In this document: positions 28,199 through 36,742 of the stretch, piece by piece
Position numbering within the stretch: position 1 is the stretch's first letter
Layout of the letters: every line of letters begins with the position of its first letter
Assembly (NCBI GenBank): GCA_027482245.1
Contig: JAIXWG010000019.1
Span: 62,001-126,000 of the forward strand
Reading direction: 5' to 3'
DNA from: Acetobacteraceae bacterium
GTDB taxonomy: Bacteria; Pseudomonadota; Alphaproteobacteria; Acetobacterales; Acetobacteraceae
DNA length: 64,000 bases
Translations under genes and position numbers: made by a program
The notes under the pieces: generated by a model
Databases searched by the model: none
Told to the model about the DNA's origin: nothing
The model's input: the letters and a program-made list of their open reading frames with translations, nothing else

Positions 28199-28738
28199 AT
28201 GCATCGCGCCGTGATTGAACAAGCCAAAGACACGGCGATGCGCGGCGCAATCGCGCAGTTGTTGCCGGAACTCCGCGCCTCCGCCCGGATGCTCACGCGT
28301 TCGCGAGTGGAAGCGGATGACCTCGTGCAGGAAGCGGTGCTCCGCATGCTGCGCAACCTCGATGCCTTCGAACCCCAGCCGGAGCTGGCGCATGACATGC
28401 GCCTCGCCATCCGGCCCTGGGCGCTGACGGTGCTGCGCAACGCGTTCCGGGAGGGCTGGCGACGCGCCAAGCGCGAACAGCTGCACCGCGATGCACCGGC
28501 CCCCGACCTCCCCCCTCCGCCGGCGGAGCAGGAGACGGCGCATGAATTGCGCGACCTCGCGCGTTCGCTGGCGAAGCTGTCGCCGACGCTCCGCGAAGCG
28601 CTGGTGCTGGTCGCCGCGCGCGGCATGAGCCACGAGGAAGCGGCGGAGATCTGTGGCGTGCCGGTCGGCACGATGAAGGCACGCGTATCCCGGGCGCGAA
28701 AGGCGCTCGCCGATGATCTCGCTTCCGTGATGCAGTAA
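28199..28738 (+). CDS. ECF-type RNA polymerase sigma factor (first of two)
   Basis: The roughly 180-residue protein has sigma region 2 (LLPELRASARMLTRSRVEAD, DLVQEAVLRMLRNLDAF) and region 4 (LSPTLREALVLVAARGMSHE, CGVPVGTMKARVSRARKAL). It has the pattern of EcfG-related sigma factors. It is transcribed divergently from phyR, 56 bp apart, and directly precedes a second ECF gene. Having two EcfG-like factors in one locus suggests partly specialised regulons. The start at 28199 is chosen by spacing; 28238 (MRGAIAQLL) is also possible. Confidence 0.82.
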   Translation: MHRAVIEQAKDTAMRGAIAQLLPELRASARMLTRSRVEADDLVQEAVLRMLRNLDAFEPQPELAHDMRLAIRPWALTVLRNAFREGWRRAKREQLHRDAPAPDLPPPPAEQETAHELRDLARSLAKLSPTLREALVLVAARGMSHEEAAEICGVPVGTMKARVSRARKALADDLASVMQ

Positions 28739-28803
28739 CGGAACCGCGATGCAACCCGATCCTCGCGCTGGTCATTCCCCCCATATCCAGGACGGAGTTG
28801 ACC

Positions 28804-29388
28804 ATGCCGAACGAGTTCCACAGCCAGTTGATCACGCTGCTGCCCCGGCTTCGGGTGCAGGCCCTTGCGCTGACGCGCAACCGTGCCGCGGCGGAGGATC
28901 TGGTGCAGGACGCGGTGGCGAATGCGCTGGCAGCCCAGAACAGCTTCACGCCGGGGACGAACTTTGCCGCCTGGATGCATCGCATCCTGCGCAACCGCTT
29001 CATCAGCACGCTGCGCAAGCAGCGCGAGACGACGGATATCGAGGATTTGCCCGCGGGCGCCTTCGCCGTCAGCGCGACGCACGAGGATCGCCTGGTGCTG
29101 AAGGAACTCGGCCACGCCGTGAACCGCCTGCCCGCCGACCAGCGCGAGGCGCTGTTCATGGTGGTGCTGCAGGGCATGTCCTACGAGGATGTGGCGGAAG
29201 CGACGGGCTGCGCCGTTGGCACCGCGAAGTCCCGCGTGTTCCGTGCCCGCCGCCAGCTGCAGACCTGGCTGATGGGCGAGGAAAGCGCGACGCGCAACGA
29301 GGCGACGCAGGCCGAGGACCGCGCGCAGGAAGCGCGCAGCGCCAAGGATCGTCGCGCAGGGGTTGGCGATCAGCAGTTGTTCGCCTAA
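28804..29388 (+). CDS. ECF sigma factor, EcfG-like (general stress response)
   Basis: The 194-residue sigma factor has region 2 (LLPRLRVQALALTRNRAAAE, DLVQDAVANALAAQ, NFAAWMHRILRNRFISTLRK) and region 4 (LPADQREALFMVVLQGMSYE, GCAVGTAKSRVFRARRQL). It is followed 48 bp later by nepR, the usual ecfG-nepR pairing. It is therefore the better candidate for the master general stress sigma. A GGAG seven bases before the ATG supports the start; a TTG two codons upstream is less likely. The acidic C-terminal tail (NEATQAEDRAQEARSAKD) is unusual. Confidence 0.88.
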   Translation: MPNEFHSQLITLLPRLRVQALALTRNRAAAEDLVQDAVANALAAQNSFTPGTNFAAWMHRILRNRFISTLRKQRETTDIEDLPAGAFAVSATHEDRLVLKELGHAVNRLPADQREALFMVVLQGMSYEDVAEATGCAVGTAKSRVFRARRQLQTWLMGEESATRNEATQAEDRAQEARSAKDRRAGVGDQQLFA

Positions 29389-29436
29389 GTCCAGCACGCA
29401 CGGCGCCGCAACGGCCTTATCCCTGGGGCGGCGCCG

Positions 29437-29661
29437 ATGGCGGCGATGGACATGGACAAGAGCGACAGCAAGACCCCTCCCCCACGGCCGAAGACGGCCC
29501 CGCGCCAGCCGGCCGCGGGGCAATCCGGCACGATGGAGGATCCGTTCGGGCTTTGGCTGCAACGTGGCCTTCATCAACTCTACGACAGCGTGGCCAACGA
29601 ACCGATCCCAGCCGAGCTCCTCCGCCTGATCGAGGAAGACAAGTCCAGGGATCGCGGCTGA
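29437..29661 (+). CDS. nepR: Anti-sigma factor NepR
   Basis: The 74-residue protein has a disordered, proline-rich N-terminus and the two-helix NepR core, LWLQRGLHQLYDSVANEPIP followed by ELLRLIEED. NepR binds the EcfG sigma factor in unstressed cells and is titrated away by phosphorylated PhyR, encoded 1.3 kb to the left. It lies between the EcfG-like gene and the kinase gene, the standard layout of the locus. Confidence 0.92.
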   Translation: MAAMDMDKSDSKTPPPRPKTAPRQPAAGQSGTMEDPFGLWLQRGLHQLYDSVANEPIPAELLRLIEEDKSRDRG

Positions 29662-29677
29662 AAGGCCAGGGCGCGGG

Positions 29678-31315
29678 ATGAAGCGGCCCGATCCCGATCA
29701 CGTCTCTGCCGAGCCTGCCGCGGCCAGCGCACCGCGCTGGCCCGTCTCGCGCCCGCATTCCACCATCCGTGGCCGGCTGATCGGCCTGGTGCTGCTGGCG
29801 GCCACGCCGGTGGTCTTCATCGCGCTTGCCGGCACCGTCAGCGATTTCAACGCCACGCTGCGCGAGGCGCGGGATGGCCTGACGGTGCAGCGGGACCTGC
29901 TGCACCGCCGCATCGTCGGGCGCCTCGACGTTGCCGACACCGCCCTGCATCTGCTCGGCGCTACCAGTGACATCGACATGGCCTGCCGCACGCTGGCGGG
30001 CACGACGCTGCCGCCGGGCCTGACGCTGCGGCTCTCTGCTGCGGGCGATCGTGGCGGCTGTTCGGCCGGGGAGGTGGTGGTCACGCCCGCGACGGCGCGA
30101 ACGGGCGCCCTGGTGGTGCAGGGTGGACTGGCAACGCTGACGCGGGAGGTGCCGGGGCGGCAGCTTTCAGCCGATGTATCCCTGCCGACACCCCCACCCG
30201 GCATAGACGCCTGGATCGTCGATGAGGGCGGGCAGGCTTGGCCGGTCGCCGCCGCTGGCCCCGCCGCGCCGCCCGGCTGGCGCCCGGAGTCCCCCACCGC
30301 CACCGACGCGGCAGGGCGCACCCTGCTGCTGGCGCATACGGCGATCACGGACACTCTCGCCCTGCTGGTCGCGCAGCCCGCCGCCGCGGCACGCGATGCG
30401 GCGATGATGGCGGCGCTGCAGCGCCTGGGGGAGATCCTCGCCCTGCTCGCCCTCAGCATCGGCGCCGTCATGCTGGGCTCCGGCTACGCCGTCACACGCC
30501 CGCTGATGCAGCTGCGCCGCGTCGTCACGCAATGGCGCCAGCGCGGCGGCACCTTCGAGACGCCGGACCGCGCCGGCATGCCGGAGGAAATCCGCGACCT
30601 GGCCGAGAGTTTCGTCGCCGGCGCGGAGGCCCTCGCGGCGCGGGAGGCCGACCTGAAGGGTGCCCGCGAACGCGCGGAGATCCTCGCCTCCGAGGTCCAT
30701 CACCGCGTGAAGAACAACCTGCAGATCGTCAGCAGCCTGCTGGCGCTGCAGGCCCAGCGCGTGACGGACCCCGCCGCACGGGCGGAGTTCGAGGCAGCAC
30801 GCGACCGCATCGGCGCCATCGCGACGCTGCACCGCCACATGTACGCGCATCACGATCCGGAGGCGATCGACCTCGGCGCCTTCATCGAGGAGCTGGGCGT
30901 GCAGCTTTTCGCCGCGGTCGGCGACAGGCCCGGGCGGCGCATCACGCTCGACGTCTCCGCCCCCGCGCTCCGCATCTCCTCCGACCAGGCGGTGCCGCTG
31001 GCGCTGATCATCACGGAAGCCGTTTCCGCCGCGCTGAAGCAGGGCTTCCCGCCCAGCCGCAGCGGCCGCATCACCATCCGGGTGGAGGCCGATGAGCGCC
31101 GCGCGAGCCTCGCCATCAGCGATGATGGCGTGACGCCGCGCAGCGACGACCAGTTGCGCGCCATGCTACTGCGCGGCCTGGCGCGGCAGCTCGGTGGCGA
31201 GCTGAAGCGGCAGGAGGCGGGGCTGACGCTGGACTTCCCCCTGCGCTCGCCCCTGCCCCGCCCGCCGCCTTCGGTCAGGCCGCCCCCATCGCCTGAGCAG
31301 CAACGGGGGGCATAG
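29678..31315 (+). CDS. Sensor histidine kinase, HWE/HisKA_2 type (PhyK-like)
   Basis: The 545-residue kinase has two membrane segments (~31-55 and ~245-270) enclosing a periplasmic sensor of about 190 residues, then a HAMP-like stretch. The HisKA_2 H-box is SEVHHRVKNNLQIVSSLLAL with the phospho-His near residue 342. The ATPase domain is weakly conserved (PLALIITEAVSAALKQGF, LAISDDGV): the N box lacks the usual Asn run, and the G2 region is eroded. Kinases of this class phosphorylate PhyR. Position right after nepR supports that role. The proline-rich C-terminal tail overlaps the convergent leuA end by 41 bp. Confidence 0.85.
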   Translation: MKRPDPDHVSAEPAAASAPRWPVSRPHSTIRGRLIGLVLLAATPVVFIALAGTVSDFNATLREARDGLTVQRDLLHRRIVGRLDVADTALHLLGATSDIDMACRTLAGTTLPPGLTLRLSAAGDRGGCSAGEVVVTPATARTGALVVQGGLATLTREVPGRQLSADVSLPTPPPGIDAWIVDEGGQAWPVAAAGPAAPPGWRPESPTATDAAGRTLLLAHTAITDTLALLVAQPAAAARDAAMMAALQRLGEILALLALSIGAVMLGSGYAVTRPLMQLRRVVTQWRQRGGTFETPDRAGMPEEIRDLAESFVAGAEALAAREADLKGARERAEILASEVHHRVKNNLQIVSSLLALQAQRVTDPAARAEFEAARDRIGAIATLHRHMYAHHDPEAIDLGAFIEELGVQLFAAVGDRPGRRITLDVSAPALRISSDQAVPLALIITEAVSAALKQGFPPSRSGRITIRVEADERRASLAISDDGVTPRSDDQLRAMLLRGLARQLGGELKRQEAGLTLDFPLRSPLPRPPPSVRPPPSPEQQRGA

Positions 31316-32879
31316 CCGCCGGCGCGGTCCGCTGGCGCTTCACCAGCAGCTTGTTCAGCGCATGCACATAGGCGCGGGCGGAAGCGACGATGGTGTCGGT
31401 ATCCGCGCCCTGCCCATCCACATGCTTGCCTTCCTCCTCCAGCCGCACCGTCACGCGCGCCTGCGCATCGGTGCCACCGGTGACCGACTGCACGGCGTAG
31501 AGCTTCAGGTTCACCTCATGCGGGAAAGCCGCGCGCAGCGCCGCGAAGGTCGCGTCCACGCCGCCATCGCCGCCCGCCACGCCCTCTCGTGCTTCCCCAT
31601 CCACTTCCAGCGCGATGGAGGCGATGGGCCGCGTGTGCATGCCGGTGGAAACGCTAAGCCCGACCAGCTTGATGCGGTCATTGGCGCGGACGACCTCGTC
31701 ATCCACCAGCGCCACGATGTCCTCGTCGTAGACGACCTTCTTGCGGTCGGCGAGGTCCTTGAACCGCTTGAAGGCATCGTTCATGGCGTTGTCGCCGACA
31801 TCGTAGCCCAGCGCCTTCAGCTTGTCCTTGAAGGCGGCGCGCCCGGAATGCTTGCCCAGCACCAGCGACGACTTCGTCCAGCCCACGCTCTCCGGCGTCA
31901 TGATCTCGTAGGTCGAGCTGTCCTTCAGCATGCCGTCCTGGTGGATGCCGGATTCATGCGCGAAGGCGTTGCGGCCGACGATCGCCTTGTTCGGCTGCAC
32001 ATCGAAGCCCGTGATCGTCGCCAGCAGGCGGGACGTGCGCAGGATGTTGGGCGTCGCGACGCTGTTGGCGAAGGGCAACGCGTCATGCCGCGTGCGCAGC
32101 ACCATCGCGATCTCCTCCAGCGACGCATTGCCCGCGCGCTCGCCGATCCCGTTGATCGTGCACTCCACCTGCCGCGCGCCCGCGCGGATCGCCGCGATGG
32201 TGTTCGCGACCGCCAGACCCAAATCGTTGTGGTTGTGCGTGGAGAAGATCACGCGCTCCGCCCCCGGCACGCGGTTGCGCACGGTGGAGAAGATGTTGGC
32301 CATGTCCTCCGGCACGGCATAGCCGACGGTGTCGGGGATGTTGATGGTGGTGGCGCCGGCCTTGATCGCAGCCTCGACGCAGCGGCAGAGGAAGTCGATC
32401 TCCGTCCGCGTGCCGTCCTCGGCGCTCCACTCGACGTCGGCGGTCGCGTTGCGCGCGGCGGTGACGGAGGAGGTGACCAGCGCCAGCACATCCTCCGGCT
32501 CCATCCGCAGCTTCACGCGCATATGCAGCGGGCTGGTGGAGACGAAGGTGTGGATGCGGCTGCGCGCCGCCGGCTTGATCGCCTCCGCCGCCCGCGCGAT
32601 GTCGCCCGGCGCCGTGCGCGCCAGGCCGCAGACCACCGGCCCGTCCTTGCTGAACTTCTGGGCGATGGCGTGCACGCTCTCGAAGTCGCCGATGCTGGCG
32701 ATGGGGAAGCCCGCCTCCAGTACATCGGCGCCCAATTCATGCAGCGCCTCCGCCATGCGGATCTTCTCCTCCAGGTTCATGGAGAAGCCGGGGGACTGCT
32801 CACCATCGCGCAGCGTGGTGTCGAAGACGATGATGCGGTCGGGGTCCATCGCCCCGAAGGACGGATGATTGATGGCCAT
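31275..32879 (-). CDS. leuA: 2-isopropylmalate synthase
   Basis: The 534-residue enzyme catalyses acetyl-CoA plus 2-ketoisovalerate to 2-isopropylmalate, the committed step of leucine synthesis. The catalytic TIM barrel has FDTTLRDGEQSPGFSMNLEE, the metal-binding STHNHNDLGLAVAN and GIGERAGNASLEEIAMVLRT. The C-terminal third is the LeuA allosteric dimerisation domain that binds leucine (KLYAVQSVTGGTDAQARVTV). The ATG at 32879 has AAGGAA upstream. A leader peptide rich in leucine codons and alternative hairpins precede it, indicating transcript-level control in addition to feedback. Confidence 0.96.
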   Translation of the reverse strand: MAINHPSFGAMDPDRIIVFDTTLRDGEQSPGFSMNLEEKIRMAEALHELGADVLEAGFPIASIGDFESVHAIAQKFSKDGPVVCGLARTAPGDIARAAEAIKPAARSRIHTFVSTSPLHMRVKLRMEPEDVLALVTSSVTAARNATADVEWSAEDGTRTEIDFLCRCVEAAIKAGATTINIPDTVGYAVPEDMANIFSTVRNRVPGAERVIFSTHNHNDLGLAVANTIAAIRAGARQVECTINGIGERAGNASLEEIAMVLRTRHDALPFANSVATPNILRTSRLLATITGFDVQPNKAIVGRNAFAHESGIHQDGMLKDSSTYEIMTPESVGWTKSSLVLGKHSGRAAFKDKLKALGYDVGDNAMNDAFKRFKDLADRKKVVYDEDIVALVDDEVVRANDRIKLVGLSVSTGMHTRPIASIALEVDGEAREGVAGGDGGVDATFAALRAAFPHEVNLKLYAVQSVTGGTDAQARVTVRLEEEGKHVDGQGADTDTIVASARAYVHALNKLLVKRQRTAPAAMPPVAAQAMGAA

Positions 32880-32916
32880 GGGAGGCGTTCCTTCGATTCG
32901 TCGTTGAGCCATGCGC

Positions 32917-32981
32917 GAGGGCAGAACTGCCCTCAGGGTCCCCTGAGCGATGCCGGCCGTTATCAGCCGGGCGTTACGCCC
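32917..32981 (-). promoter_or_regulatory. Candidate leuA attenuator (overlapping hairpins)
   Basis: Downstream of the leader peptide four inverted repeats follow one another: 32969-32981 (GGGCG/CGCCC, over the leader stop), 32953-32970 (CCGGC/GCCGG), 32932-32947 (CTCAGG/CCTGAG) and 32917-32934 (GAGGGCA/TGCCCTC). Neighbouring pairs share bases and so are mutually exclusive, as in attenuators. The last hairpin is not followed by a T run, so control may not use a classical intrinsic terminator. Confidence 0.55.
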
Positions 32982-33069
32982 AGGGGTGGCTAAGTCGAAG
33001 AAGAAGGAGCGCGCGCAGGCCCGCCCGGGGGGCGTTGGTCGGCTCGAAAAGGCGCGCGCGGGGCGTCAT
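32974..33069 (-). CDS. leuL: leuA leader peptide
   Basis: The 31-codon frame starts at an ATG (MTPRARLFEPTNAPRAGLRA) and ends LLLLRLSHPWA. The block at 32992-33009 reads CTC-CTT-CTT-CTT-CGA-CTT, with a CTG four codons earlier. Most of these are CTT, a codon that is uncommon in the GC-rich genes of this window. A short peptide loaded with codons for the end product of the next operon, followed by alternative hairpins, is the arrangement of amino-acid attenuators. A ribosome stalled on the leucine codons when leucyl-tRNA is scarce would change the folding downstream. The exact start is not certain. Confidence 0.7.
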   Translation of the reverse strand: MTPRARLFEPTNAPRAGLRALLLLRLSHPWA

Positions 33070-33171
33070 GGCTGCCGGCACCCTAACCGCGCCCGCGCCC
33101 GGCCGCAAGCACTGGCGCGACAGCCCGGCCCGCATCACGATGCGCCGGTTAAGGGTGGGGAAACAACGGCG

Positions 33172-34149
33172 ATGGCGTTCAAGGTGGTGGTCGGCCGCAG
33201 GCTGGCGGCAGCGGGGATGGCGGTGCTGGAGGCGCGGCGCGACCTCGACATGACGATCCTGCACGACCCGACCGAGGCCGAATGGCACGCCGCCCTGGCC
33301 GATGCCGAGGCCTGCATCGCCTGGACCAACCGCGTGGACCGCGCCGCGCTGGCGGTGGCGCCGAGGCTCCGCGCCGTGTCCCGCATCGGCGTCGGCTACG
33401 ACACGGTGGACATCACGGCGTGTTCGGAGCGCGGCGTCGCCGTGATGGTCGCCAACGGTTCCAACGACCTTTCCGTCGCCGAGCACGCCATGATGCTGCT
33501 GCTGGCCGTGGCGCGGCGGGCCGTCGACATCCACAACCATGTCGCCCGCGATGGCGGCTGGTGGCCGCAGGACGGACTGCGGATGGTGGACCTCGCCGGC
33601 CGCAAGGCGCTTGTCGTCGGCTATGGCCGCATCGGCACGCGCATGGCGCAGTACCTGAAGGCCTTCAGGCTGGACGTCGCCGTGCTGGACCCGAATTTCG
33701 CCCCCCACCGCATCGCCGCCGACGGCTTCCGCTGCGTCCGGGACCTGCATGCCGGCCTGGCCGAGGCCGATGTCGTGACGCTCCACTGCCCCCTGATGCC
33801 CGCGACCTACCATCTGATGAACGAGGCCGCCTTCGCCGCCATGAAGCCCGGCGCCATCCTGGTGAACACCGCCCGCGGCCCGGTGGTGAAGCAGGAGGCG
33901 CTGGTGGAGGCGCTGCGATCCGGCCACCTCATGGGCGCGGGCCTCGACGTGCTGGAAGTGGAGCCCGCCCTCCCCGGCAACCCCCTCCTCACCCTGCCCA
34001 ACGTCGTCATCAGTCCCCATTCGGCGGCCAGCACGAAGGAAGGCCTGGACCGCATGGCCGCCTTCGCGGCGCAGAACATGCTGGACGCGCTGGACGGGAA
34101 GCCGGACCCGGCGATGATGGTGAATCCCTGGATTTTGCAGGGGCGCTGA
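33172..34149 (+). CDS. D-isomer specific 2-hydroxyacid dehydrogenase (SerA-like)
   Basis: The 325-residue NAD-dependent dehydrogenase has the Rossmann motif VVGYGRIGTRMAQYL (~150). Catalytic residues are Arg in NTARGPVV, Glu in GLDVLEVEP and His in VISPHSAAS. It resembles the catalytic part of D-3-phosphoglycerate dehydrogenase but lacks the ACT/ASB regulatory domains (SerA usually 400-530 residues), so its substrate may be another 2-hydroxyacid. The frame is open upstream, but the ATG at 33172 gives the family start MAFKVVVGRRL. It is divergent from leuA and its leader. Confidence 0.85.
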   Translation: MAFKVVVGRRLAAAGMAVLEARRDLDMTILHDPTEAEWHAALADAEACIAWTNRVDRAALAVAPRLRAVSRIGVGYDTVDITACSERGVAVMVANGSNDLSVAEHAMMLLLAVARRAVDIHNHVARDGGWWPQDGLRMVDLAGRKALVVGYGRIGTRMAQYLKAFRLDVAVLDPNFAPHRIAADGFRCVRDLHAGLAEADVVTLHCPLMPATYHLMNEAAFAAMKPGAILVNTARGPVVKQEALVEALRSGHLMGAGLDVLEVEPALPGNPLLTLPNVVISPHSAASTKEGLDRMAAFAAQNMLDALDGKPDPAMMVNPWILQGR

Positions 34150-34159
34150 CGGTCCGCGG

Positions 34160-35098
34160 TCAGGTGGGCGGATGCACCGCCCACCAATGCCGCGCGATAT
34201 CCGCCCGCCGCGCCACCCAGACCTCGTCCCGGTGCTGCGCCACATGCGCCAGGAATCGCTGCAGCGCCCGCGCGCGCCCCGGCCTTCCCACCAGCCGGCA
34301 ATGCAGCCCGACCGACATCATCTTGGGACTGCCTGCGCGCCCTTCCTCCAGCAGCAGGTCGAAGGCGTCGCGGAGGTGCCGCTCGAACCCATCCGGATCG
34401 CCGAAGCCTGGCGGCACCGCGAACTTCATGTCGTTGTTGTCGAGCGTGTAGGGGATGACGAGCACGTCCTTCCCCTCGACCTTCACGTAGTGCGGCAGAT
34501 CGTCATCGTAGCTGTCGCTGTCGTAGAGGAAACCGCCATGCCGTGCGACGAGCCGGCGCGTCATCGGGCTGAACCGCCCCGTGTACCAGCCGACCGGCGG
34601 CGTGCCCGTCAGCCGCGCGATGGTCTCGACGCAGCGGTTGATGTGCTCGGCCTCCTCGGCCTCGCTCATCGAATGATAGTCGAACCAGCGCCAGGCATGG
34701 GACGCCACCTCATGGCCCGCCTCGGCGAAGGCGCGGGCGACATCCGGGTTCAGTTCCAGCGCGCGGCCTACGCCATAGACGGTGAAGTTCAGCCCCTGCT
34801 GGGCAAACAGCCGCATGACGCGCCAGACGCCCGCCCGCGCGCCGTAGTCGAACTGCGTCTCCGTGCTGCGGTTGCGCTCGCCGACCGTGGGCGACCCGCC
34901 CGGCACCTCATGCAGGTAGAGTTCGCTGCCGCGGTCGCCGTTCAGCACCGTGTTCTCGCCGCCCTCCTCGTAGTTGAGCACGAAGGAGAGCGCGAGTTTC
35001 GCGCGCCCCGGCCATTGCGGATCGGGCGGGTTGGCGCCGTAGCCGCGGAGGTCGCGGGGATAGCCGGAGCCGTCATCGGGGAAGCGGGCATCTGTCAT
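34160..35098 (-). CDS. puuE: Polysaccharide deacetylase family protein, PuuE allantoinase type
   Basis: The 312-residue protein starts MTDARFPDDGSGYPRDLRGYGANPP and continues NYEEGGENTVLNGD, ETQFDYGARAGVWR, EVASHAWRWFDYHSMSEAEE, PPVGWYTGRFSPMTRRLV and LYDSDSYDDDLPHYV (quoted in parts). This pattern belongs to the NodB-fold PuuE group, which hydrolyses allantoin to allantoate in purine breakdown without the metal cluster of classical allantoinases. No other ureide-pathway gene lies nearby, so the assignment rests on sequence alone; related cyclic-amide hydrolases are possible. Confidence 0.82.
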   Translation of the reverse strand: MTDARFPDDGSGYPRDLRGYGANPPDPQWPGRAKLALSFVLNYEEGGENTVLNGDRGSELYLHEVPGGSPTVGERNRSTETQFDYGARAGVWRVMRLFAQQGLNFTVYGVGRALELNPDVARAFAEAGHEVASHAWRWFDYHSMSEAEEAEHINRCVETIARLTGTPPVGWYTGRFSPMTRRLVARHGGFLYDSDSYDDDLPHYVKVEGKDVLVIPYTLDNNDMKFAVPPGFGDPDGFERHLRDAFDLLLEEGRAGSPKMMSVGLHCRLVGRPGRARALQRFLAHVAQHRDEVWVARRADIARHWWAVHPPT

Positions 35099-35131
35099 GC
35101 CCGCCAGAGTGACAAGCCGCGCCCCTTGCGG

Positions 35132-35437
35132 TCAATCGCGGCAGATGAAGGGGACGAAGCTGCTGGCCGTGCCGGCATTCATGGCCGCGATGGTCATGAC
35201 ATCCGCCATCGCGATCTCCTGCGGCGATCGCGGGCAGACATCCCGCGTGCGGCAGCCGGAGGCGATGAAGGCCTCATGCCGCGCGAGAAATTCCTCGGAC
35301 AACCCGACGCGCCCGAACCGCGCCAGCGCCTCCGGCCACATCTGGCCGTAGCGGCTGCATTTCTCGGCGGTCCAGTCGCGGGTCTGCGCCGCCGCCGGCG
35401 TCGCCAGCAGGACCAGCAGGATCGCGAGCCCCCTCAC
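35132..35437 (-). CDS. Small secreted cysteine-containing protein
   Basis: The 101-residue protein has a signal peptide (MRGLAILLVLLATPAAAQ) and a mature part of about 83 residues with four cysteines: EKCSRYGQMW, SGCRTRDVCP and the C-terminal FICRD. They could make two disulfides. WPEALARFGRVGLSEEFLAR looks helical. I recognise no family. Its start overlaps the stop of the SOUL lipoprotein gene (ATGA), so the two are probably co-expressed in the periplasm. Confidence 0.65.
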   Translation of the reverse strand: MRGLAILLVLLATPAAAQTRDWTAEKCSRYGQMWPEALARFGRVGLSEEFLARHEAFIASGCRTRDVCPRSPQEIAMADVMTIAAMNAGTASSFVPFICRD

Positions 35438-36051
35438 CGCGCCACCACCGGTACCGCCACCTCGTTCCGCCGCAGCGCCGGGATGGTCCAGGGCGGGTCG
35501 TAGAACCAGGCCACCGCCTCGCCCGCGGCCGCCCAGCGCGTGGCCGGCAGCGCCGCTTCCAGTCGTGCCCGCGCCGCCGCCACCGATTCCGCGCTCGGCA
35601 CGCCGGAGAATCGCAGCACCGCCACCGTCTCCGCCGGCACCTCCGCGATCGAAACGCGCGCATCCAGCGGCACCGGCGGGTCGCGCAGCGAGGCCGGCAG
35701 GAAGAAGCGGATGCGATAGCCATCCGCCGTCGCCGCCTGCGCCACCGGCGCCGTCATGGCGATGCGCATCGAATCCTGCGCGACGGGCGCCGTCATCGCG
35801 ATGCGCGCCGAGCCCTGGTTGCCGCCGAAGATGTAGCGCGCGAGGCGGGAGAACCCCTCGCTGCGCGCCGCCTCCTCCTCCGCCTGCACCACCGTCTCCG
35901 CCACCAGGCGCGGCGCGTAGCGGCGGAACTCGATCCCCGCTTCCGTCCCCAGCGCCTCGAAGCGCGGCTCCTCCGTCCCCGACCTCACGCCGAAGACCGA
36001 GCAGGCCGAGAGGACGAGGGTCGAAGCCAGGGCAGCGGCGCGCTTGAGCAT
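35434..36051 (-). CDS. SOUL family haem-binding lipoprotein
   Basis: The 205-residue protein has a lipoprotein signal ending LASTLVLSACS. It is followed by a SOUL/HBP domain: FEALGTEAGIEFRRYAPRLV, the duplicated RIAMTAPVAQ blocks separated by DSM, and YRIRFFLPASLRD. SOUL proteins bind haem or tetrapyrroles; repeated IAMTAPV blocks are usual in bacterial members. The frame begins further upstream, but the ATG at 36051 gives a clean signal peptide. It is coupled to the small cysteine protein gene downstream. Confidence 0.85.
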   Translation of the reverse strand: MLKRAAALASTLVLSACSVFGVRSGTEEPRFEALGTEAGIEFRRYAPRLVAETVVQAEEEAARSEGFSRLARYIFGGNQGSARIAMTAPVAQDSMRIAMTAPVAQAATADGYRIRFFLPASLRDPPVPLDARVSIAEVPAETVAVLRFSGVPSAESVAAARARLEAALPATRWAAAGEAVAWFYDPPWTIPALRRNEVAVPVVAR

Positions 36052-36103
36052 GCGCGGCTGCCTATCACCCCCGCCTGCCCACCGCGAGCCAAACCGCCCA
36101 GGG

Positions 36104-36727
36104 TCACGCGCTTGCGAGCGCCGCGGCCAGCCCAACCGGCGGGCTCGCCAGCGGCTTGCGGCCCCGCGCCATCGCCACCGCGCCGCTCATGGAAGCCTGC
36201 GCCAGCGCGACCTCCGCCGCGCCCTCCGCGAAGGCGGCCTCCGCGGCTTCCGCCACCAGCCGGTGATAGCCCGCGACATCGCCGCCGCGGAACGCCGCCC
36301 AGGCGCCCGGCACCAGCCGCACCTCCAGCGTCGCGCCATGCCGCGCGGCGGGTCCTTCGAAGACCTTGCGGCTCGGCTCCATGGTGGTCTCCACGGCGCA
36401 GAGCACCACCACGCGCCCGCCGCGCTTCGTCGCGGCCTCGGCCAGCGCGGCATCGACGCGCCGCACCGGCACCGCGGCCTTCGCGAGCGCGACACCAGGC
36501 CCGACGGTCGAACAGGTCAGCAGAACCGCATCCACGCCCGGCACAGCGAGTGCCTCCAGCGCGCGGGCCGTGCGTTCGGCGATGGCGTCGGTCAGCCCAC
36601 CCGCCGCCTCGGCATCCTTCAGCAGATCCTCGCGCAGCTCATGCCGCAGCGCGACGCCCGGCGGGCAGGCCGCGTCGAACACCGCGACGTTGCTTCCGGC
36701 CGTGTGCAGGCAGGCGATGGTCTTCAT
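36104..36727 (-). CDS. Aspartate/glutamate racemase family protein
   Basis: The 207-residue protein has the Asp/Glu racemase fold markers: N-terminal MKTIACLHTAGSN, first active-site cysteine in AVLLTCSTVGPG (~70), and the second half ending EVALAQASMSGAV. In the last block the position that is cysteine in true racemases is not a cysteine, as also seen in arylmalonate decarboxylase-like and other one-cysteine members. A two-base racemase mechanism is therefore unlikely. It lies after the ilvC terminator on the same strand. Confidence 0.75.
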   Translation of the reverse strand: MKTIACLHTAGSNVAVFDAACPPGVALRHELREDLLKDAEAAGGLTDAIAERTARALEALAVPGVDAVLLTCSTVGPGVALAKAAVPVRRVDAALAEAATKRGGRVVVLCAVETTMEPSRKVFEGPAARHGATLEVRLVPGAWAAFRGGDVAGYHRLVAEAAEAAFAEGAAEVALAQASMSGAVAMARGRKPLASPPVGLAAALASA

Positions 36728-36742
36728 GCGTGCTCCCCCCCA

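Noticed and set aside
28740..28768. EcfG-type promoter (GGAAC at 28740) before the second ECF gene
   Set aside because: GGAAC is present but no CGTT-like -10 occurs 16-17 bases downstream, so the motif is incomplete.
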